Both the position numbers and the translations under genes were made by a program. Below are positions 6,246 through 12,214 of a DNA stretch of 12,214 nt, one piece after another (the first letter of the stretch is position 1; every line of letters begins with the position of its first letter). The notes beneath the pieces are model-generated. The model was not told the origin of the DNA. It saw only the letters and a program-made list of their open reading frames with translations, and did no database searches. This stretch comes from Deltaproteobacteria bacterium (GTDB taxonomy: Bacteria; Myxococcota_A; UBA9042; DTJE01). The stretch lies in contig JAADHL010000307.1 in NCBI GenBank assembly GCA_013151875.1, forward strand, positions 1 to 12,214, written 5' to 3'.

Positions 6246-6276
6246 AAAAAGGGAAAACGGGGGCAACCGACCCCCG
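6246..6276 (-). terminator. Rho-independent terminator after uvrA-lipoprotein genes
   Basis: On the minus strand the stem CGGGGG, a 7-base loop (TCGGTTG) and CCCCCG is followed at once by TTTT, CCC and TTTTT. It lies 52 bp after the lipoprotein stop and upstream of the eCIS promoter candidate. A smaller TGGGG/CCCCA hairpin (6304-6322) precedes it. Confidence 0.75.
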
Positions 6277-6299
6277 ACGGCCCCTGGGGACAACCGACC
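6259..6299. repeat. Two 14-bp direct repeats in the lipoprotein-DUF4255 gap
   Basis: GGGGNCAACCGACC occurs at 6259-6272 and 6286-6299 (one difference, 27 bp apart), with a degenerate third copy at 6305-6318. The first copy overlaps the stem and loop of the terminator, so the repeats may simply reflect duplicated hairpin sequence. Confidence 0.6.
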
Positions 6300-6327
6300 T
6301 CTATGGGGACTGTAGACCCCAGGGTAT

Positions 6328-6783
6328 TCACTCCGGCCGCGGGACCCCATACGATCCGCCCGCGTTGGGGTCGCCCAGGAAAAGCTCGACGGTATAGACG
6401 CTGGCGCCGCTTGTAGCTTCAATCTCCAGGAAATAGGTGCCTTGCTTCAGGGAAATGCCGGACAGTGAGTCCTTTTTGGCGCCTTCGGCGTGATCGACCT
6501 CGGCCACCGCCCCCCCGAACATGTCTCGAAGGGTTATCTTTGCCCCGACCGAAGAGTCGTCCCAGTAGACGTTCACGGTCGCGGGGGTCGGCGAGTCGAC
6601 GTTGAAGCGTTTCCAATCCACCGCGTCCCATTTGGCTGATACCTTGTCGTCCGTTGTGATGCCCGGGACCATTTCGACCGCGGCCGAACGCGTCTCGTCG
6701 CCGGTCGCCGGGGGGATCTTTGGTTTGCAGGACATGACGATTGGAGCAAGGAAAATGACGGCGTACAGGCACGTTGATTTCAT
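6328..6783 (-). CDS. Small lipoprotein with PPC-like beta-sandwich domain
   Basis: 151 aa. The N-terminus (MKSTCLYAVIFLAPIVMSCK) is a lipoprotein signal peptide with cleavage before Cys19. The lipobox VMSC is slightly off consensus because of Met at -2. The remainder resembles a bacterial pre-peptidase C-terminal (PPC) type beta-sandwich: DWKRFNVDSPTPATVNVYWDD, AKITLRDMFGGAV, SGISLKQGTYFLEIEA, and ASVYTVELFLGDP, which is the usual 'GTYYLEV...YTLxV' ending. Such domains are often secreted and adhesive or stabilising, with no enzymatic activity of their own. The start ATG at 6783 has GGAGGGG five bases upstream. It lies 29 bp after uvrA and is probably co-transcribed with it, then separated from the injection-system genes by a terminator, so any functional link to the eCIS is uncertain. 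The domain call is by pattern only. Confidence 0.75.
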   Translation of the reverse strand: MKSTCLYAVIFLAPIVMSCKPKIPPATGDETRSAAVEMVPGITTDDKVSAKWDAVDWKRFNVDSPTPATVNVYWDDSSVGAKITLRDMFGGAVAEVDHAEGAKKDSLSGISLKQGTYFLEIEATSGASVYTVELFLGDPNAGGSYGVPRPE

Positions 6784-6812
6784 CGATTCCCCTCCATGTC
6801 GATGCCCCGAGT

Positions 6813-9689
<2,877 letters not shown>

Positions 9690-9728
9690 GGCCTCCCACG
9701 AGCGGCATTTTGCCCGGGTGTTTCCGGA

Positions 9729-9741
9729 CCACCGACGGTGG
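9729..9741. promoter_or_regulatory. 13-bp perfect palindrome at the uvrA start-site region
   Basis: CCACCGACGGTGG is symmetric about 9735. It lies immediately downstream of the TATAAT box and covers the expected transcription start of uvrA, a typical position for a repressor operator. It does not look like the LexA boxes I know, so no regulator can be named. Confidence 0.45.
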
Positions 9742-9747
9742 ATTATA
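9742..9747 (-). promoter_or_regulatory. -10 box (TATAAT) for uvrA
   Basis: A consensus TATAAT on the minus strand, 53 bp upstream of the uvrA ATG. No good -35 is present at 16-18 bp (GCTGAA at 17 bp). TTGATG occurs at 22 bp, too far for standard spacing. The -35 zone (9751-9767) instead holds an inverted repeat GAAAG-N7-CTTTC, which suggests activator dependence or another bound factor. Confidence 0.55.
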
Positions 9748-9814
9748 GGAGAAAGCGTGATTCTTTCAGCATCAAAAGGGAAAGGCACGTGTCTTGCAGC
9801 CAAAATACGGCGGT

Positions 9815-9844
9815 TTGCGATCTCGATGCTTCAGGTGATACCAT
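9815..9844 (+). promoter_or_regulatory. Weak candidate promoter for the PP2C gene
   Basis: TTGCGA and TACCAT are separated by 18 bp, each 4 of 6 to consensus, 34 bp upstream of the GTG start. The match is modest and included only because no better candidate is visible on this strand in the divergent gap. Confidence 0.22.
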
Positions 9845-9877
9845 TTTTCGACCGCGCCGGGTTTGGGAGGCCGAATA

Positions 9878-10639
9878 GTGAAGTTGCAACATGCCGGCTT
9901 GACTGATGTCGGCCGCAAACGGGACCACAACGAGGACAACCTTCTGATGCAGCCGGAAGACCGGCTGTTCGTGGTCTGTGACGGCATGGGCGGTCACGCC
10001 AGCGGCGAGGTCGCCTCCCAGATTGCGTGCGACAGAATCTCCGAATTCTTCCGCAACACGCGTGACGACGATGAGATCACGTGGCCCTACAAGGAGGACC
10101 ACAGGCTCTCCGAGATCGAAAACCGGCTCGCGGTGGGGATCAAGTGGGGCAACCTTTCGGTCTTTGAAAAATCCACTTCCTCGATCAAGTTCAAGGGCAT
10201 GGGCACCACCTGCGTGTCGGCCCTGTTCAGTGACTCCGAGTGCGCCGTGGCGCACGTGGGGGACTCGCGCTGCTACCGGATCCGCGACGGCGGGATCGAG
10301 CAGATCACCGAGGACCATTCCCTGCTGAACGACTACAAAAAGCTGGCTCAACTGTCACCGGACGAGATCAAGAACTTCCCCCACAAGAACATCATCACCC
10401 GGGCGCTGGGAATGAAACCCTCCGTCCAGGTCGACACCAGAATCGACAAACTGGCCCCCGGCGACATCTATCTTTTGTGCTGCGACGGTCTTTCCGGGGA
10501 ACTGGAAAGTGAAGAGATGCTGGGTATCGTTCAGAATGCGAACGGTGATCTGGAGGTGGCCTGCAGCGAGTTGATCAACCAGGCCAACGAGCACGGAGGA
10601 CGCGACAACATCACCGTCATTCTGGTCCGGGCGGGCTGA
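9878..10639 (+). CDS. PP2C-family Ser/Thr protein phosphatase
   Basis: 253 aa, the normal length of a stand-alone bacterial PppA/Stp-type phosphatase that removes phosphate from Ser/Thr residues using two metal ions. All main motifs are present: TDVGRKRDHNEDN (residues 9-21), FVVCDGMGGHASGEVAS (31-47, metal ligands Asp35/Gly36), GMGTTCVSALF (107-117), AVAHVGDSRCYRIRDG (123-138), ITEDHS (143-148), ITRALG (173-178), LLCCDGLSG (199-207, metal Asp203), and GGRDNITVILV (240-250, metal Asp243). There is no membrane segment or sensor domain, so it should be cytosolic. GTG at 9878 was chosen over TTG at 9863 because GGGAGG lies seven bases upstream and the protein then begins at the conserved KLQHAGLTDVG. 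It is divergent from uvrA. No partner kinase is in the window. Confidence 0.95.
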   Translation: MKLQHAGLTDVGRKRDHNEDNLLMQPEDRLFVVCDGMGGHASGEVASQIACDRISEFFRNTRDDDEITWPYKEDHRLSEIENRLAVGIKWGNLSVFEKSTSSIKFKGMGTTCVSALFSDSECAVAHVGDSRCYRIRDGGIEQITEDHSLLNDYKKLAQLSPDEIKNFPHKNIITRALGMKPSVQVDTRIDKLAPGDIYLLCCDGLSGELESEEMLGIVQNANGDLEVACSELINQANEHGGRDNITVILVRAG

Positions 10640-10675
10640 CGATCTTCCGGTTCGATGGCCGAAACTTTCTGATAT

Positions 10676-10694
10676 GACGACATTTTAGGTCGTC
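10676..10694 (+). other. Hairpin downstream of the PP2C gene
   Basis: GACGAC, a 7-base loop and GTCGTC form a perfect 6-bp stem 36 bp after the PP2C stop codon. There is no U-tract after it, so termination is possible but unproven. Confidence 0.3.
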
Positions 10695-10713
10695 CAGTGG
10701 CTGATTGTTGTAA

Positions 10714-10742
10714 TTGATGTTTGACCATGTTTTCCACATAAT
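10714..10742 (+). promoter_or_regulatory. Sigma70-like promoter for the MopE-like lipoprotein gene
   Basis: TTGATG (10714-10719) and CATAAT (10737-10742) are separated by exactly 17 bp inside an AT-rich stretch that contrasts with the surrounding GC-rich DNA. The predicted start near 10749 leaves a leader of about 20 bases containing the GGAGG ribosome site. Confidence 0.5.
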
Positions 10743-10769
10743 ACTTTTCGGTAACAGGCGGAGGTTCCA

Positions 10770-12214
10770 ATGACGCGCCCCTATCCCGACAGATCGTCCC
10801 TGTTCACGCTGGCGGCGATCATCGCCTTTGCGATTGCCGCCTGCGGCGGGGGAAGTCCGGCCGGGCAGCAGGACCTCCCGGGCGAAACCGCCCTGGACCC
10901 CGGAGAGGAAGAAGACCTCGGGAAAGTCACGGATATTGCCGAGCCAAAGCCTGATCAGGGCCAGACTGACGAGGGCGTCTCGGGCGAAACACTGCCCGGA
11001 GACGTCGCCGAGGAAGGCTACGCGCCGTGTCTGGGGTGGTATGGATGCCCATGCGACAAAAACGAGCAGTGCCAGGTGGGCTTTTGCGTCAGCACGGCCG
11101 AGGGAAAGGTCTGCAGCGGTGAATGCATCGAGTCCACGGATTGCGACGACGGCTGGGAATGTCGCGAGGTAAAGAACGCCCTGGGCGATCCCATCTTTAT
11201 CTGCATCCCGGCGGGTGTTTCGCTGTGCCGCCCCTGCATGGAAAACGTGGATTGTTCTTCGGACCTGATTACCTCCAAGGACAGGTGCGTATCTTTCGCG
11301 GCCAGCGGCAACTTCTGCGGTACCGCTTGCGGAGGCGCGGGTGATGCGAAGTGTCCCGAGGGCTACAGTTGCGAAAACGTGCCGGTGGTCGGCGGGGATT
11401 CCATGGATCAGTGCGTGCCGGCGGACGGCGTCTGCGAGTGCAGCGACATGGCTATCGAGCTTGACGCCATGACCGAGTGCTTTGTGCACAACGAATGGGG
11501 GACATGCTGGGGCAAGCGTGAGTGTCTGATCACCGGACTTACCGATTGCAACGCGAACGTTCCCGCACGCGAGGTGTGCAACGGGGTGGACGACGATTGC
11601 GACGGCGAAACGGACAACGAGGGTTCGGACGGCTGCGTGGACTATTACCAGGACGTGGACCTGGACGGATTCGGCCTGGGGGTGGGGCATTGCCTGTGCG
11701 AGGACCCCGGCGAAGGGTTCTCGACCGTGTCCGGCGATTGCAACGATGTAAACAACGGCGTCAATCCCGACTCCAAGGAAATCTGCAACGGCATGGACGA
11801 CAACTGCGACGACATAACCGACGAGGAGAACTCGCCGGGATGCCTGAACTACTCGCTTGACGGCGATGGTGACGGATGGGGCGTTCTGGGTGACACGAAG
11901 TGCCTGTGCGGGCCGCAACCGCCATATACCGGGGTCATCGTGGGGCAACAGACCGACTGCGACGACGCCAACAAGGATATCTACCCCGAGGCGCCGGAGA
12001 AGTGCGACCTGCTGGACAATGACTGCGACGGGATCACGGACCCGGAGAACTCGAAGGGCTGCGAGCCGTGGTACTACGACGGGGACGAGGACGGCTTCGG
12101 CTCGTCGGTAAAGTTCAAGTGCCTGTGCGAGCCCCAGGGCAAATACAACACAAAGAAATCCGGTGACTGCGACGATGCGAACCCGATGATCAACCCGCTG
12201 GCCACCGAGATCTG
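10770..12214 (+). CDS. Cys-rich lipoprotein with MopE-type metal-binding repeats (3' end missing)
   Basis: 481 codons are visible and the frame is open at the window edge. ATG at 10770 has GGAGG five bases upstream. The signal peptide (FTLAAIIAFAIAAC) has a clean lipobox with Cys25, predicting an outer-membrane or surface lipoprotein. Next comes an acidic, Pro/Gly-rich linker (about 30-85) and a Cys-dense region (about 87-262: CLGWYGCPCDKNEQC, CIESTDCDDGWEC). From about 268 a unit of roughly 70 residues repeats at least three times. Each has a calcium-loop-like segment (DVDLDGFG, DGDGDGWG, DGDEDGFG), a CLC, and the 'putative metal-binding' pattern DCDDANKDIYPEAPEKC then DNDCDGITD. This matches the MopE-type repeat family (named for a copper-binding Methylococcus protein, PF11617 type). 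The substrate metal and function are unknown. No enzyme motif is seen. Confidence 0.88.
   Translation, partial: MTRPYPDRSSLFTLAAIIAFAIAACGGGSPAGQQDLPGETALDPGEEEDLGKVTDIAEPKPDQGQTDEGVSGETLPGDVAEEGYAPCLGWYGCPCDKNEQCQVGFCVSTAEGKVCSGECIESTDCDDGWECREVKNALGDPIFICIPAGVSLCRPCMENVDCSSDLITSKDRCVSFAASGNFCGTACGGAGDAKCPEGYSCENVPVVGGDSMDQCVPADGVCECSDMAIELDAMTECFVHNEWGTCWGKRECLITGLTDCNANVPAREVCNGVDDDCDGETDNEGSDGCVDYYQDVDLDGFGLGVGHCLCEDPGEGFSTVSGDCNDVNNGVNPDSKEICNGMDDNCDDITDEENSPGCLNYSLDGDGDGWGVLGDTKCLCGPQPPYTGVIVGQQTDCDDANKDIYPEAPEKCDLLDNDCDGITDPENSKGCEPWYYDGDEDGFGSSVKFKCLCEPQGKYNTKKSGDCDDANPMINPLATEI

Noticed and set aside
6259..6318. CRISPR-like or iteron reading of the 14-bp repeats
   Set aside because: There are only two good copies, the spacing is irregular, and the first overlaps a terminator stem. 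Hairpin-derived duplication is simpler.
9690..9803. N-terminal extension of UvrA by 38 residues
   Set aside because: The extension precedes the conserved UvrA start, crosses the TATAAT box and palindromes, and has no family support.
10721..10743. TTGACC/TAATAC as promoter of the MopE-like gene
   Set aside because: The spacing is only 12 bp. TTGATG/CATAAT at 17 bp in the same stretch is far better.
10617..11948. Minus-strand open frame of 443 codons
   Set aside because: It is antisense to the Cys-rich MopE-like gene. The plus strand has a ribosome site, a promoter, a signal peptide and repeats.

Overview
The window reads as a piece of a GC-rich genome, probably from a deltaproteobacterial-type lineage (Myxococcota or a relative). 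This placement is an inference. It rests on the GC-rich third codon positions and on a cysteine-rich lipoprotein with MopE-type 'putative metal-binding' repeats, a protein style common in that group. No rRNA, tRNA, CRISPR array, transposase or integrase is visible.

Left half (1-6159, all on the minus strand, so transcribed right to left): structural genes of a headless contractile injection system (eCIS, related to PVC/Afp and R-type tail particles). In transcription order they are a DUF4255 (Pvc16-like) tail-cap protein, a short core sheath (384 aa), a tail tube (143 aa), a T4-baseplate-like/tail assembly protein (125 aa), a very small DUF6760-like protein (54 aa, no standard start codon), a long sheath with an extra domain (593 aa), a second tube (164 aa), and an unrecognised gene cut by the left edge. 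Spike, baseplate, tape measure and ATPase genes are not in the window and would be expected further left. The operon appears to have its own promoter (about 6188-6217). A convincing rho-independent terminator (6246-6276) insulates it from the gene before it. Several internal junctions carry RNA hairpins, including a duplicated 37-bp element at the end of the long sheath gene, which may tune the very different subunit amounts these particles need.

Middle (6328-9689, minus strand): uvrA (excision-repair damage sensor) followed 29 bp later by a small lipoprotein with a PPC-like beta-sandwich. These two genes probably form a transcript that ends at the terminator.

Right part (9878-12214, plus strand): a PP2C-type Ser/Thr phosphatase divergent from uvrA, then a large secreted lipoprotein rich in cysteine and calcium-loop/MopE repeats, cut by the right edge. 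The 188-bp divergent region between uvrA and the phosphatase holds a perfect TATAAT box and two palindromes. A sigma70-like promoter sits in the 130-bp AT-rich gap before the MopE-like gene. Nothing in the sequence directly links the phosphatase or the MopE-like protein to the injection system.
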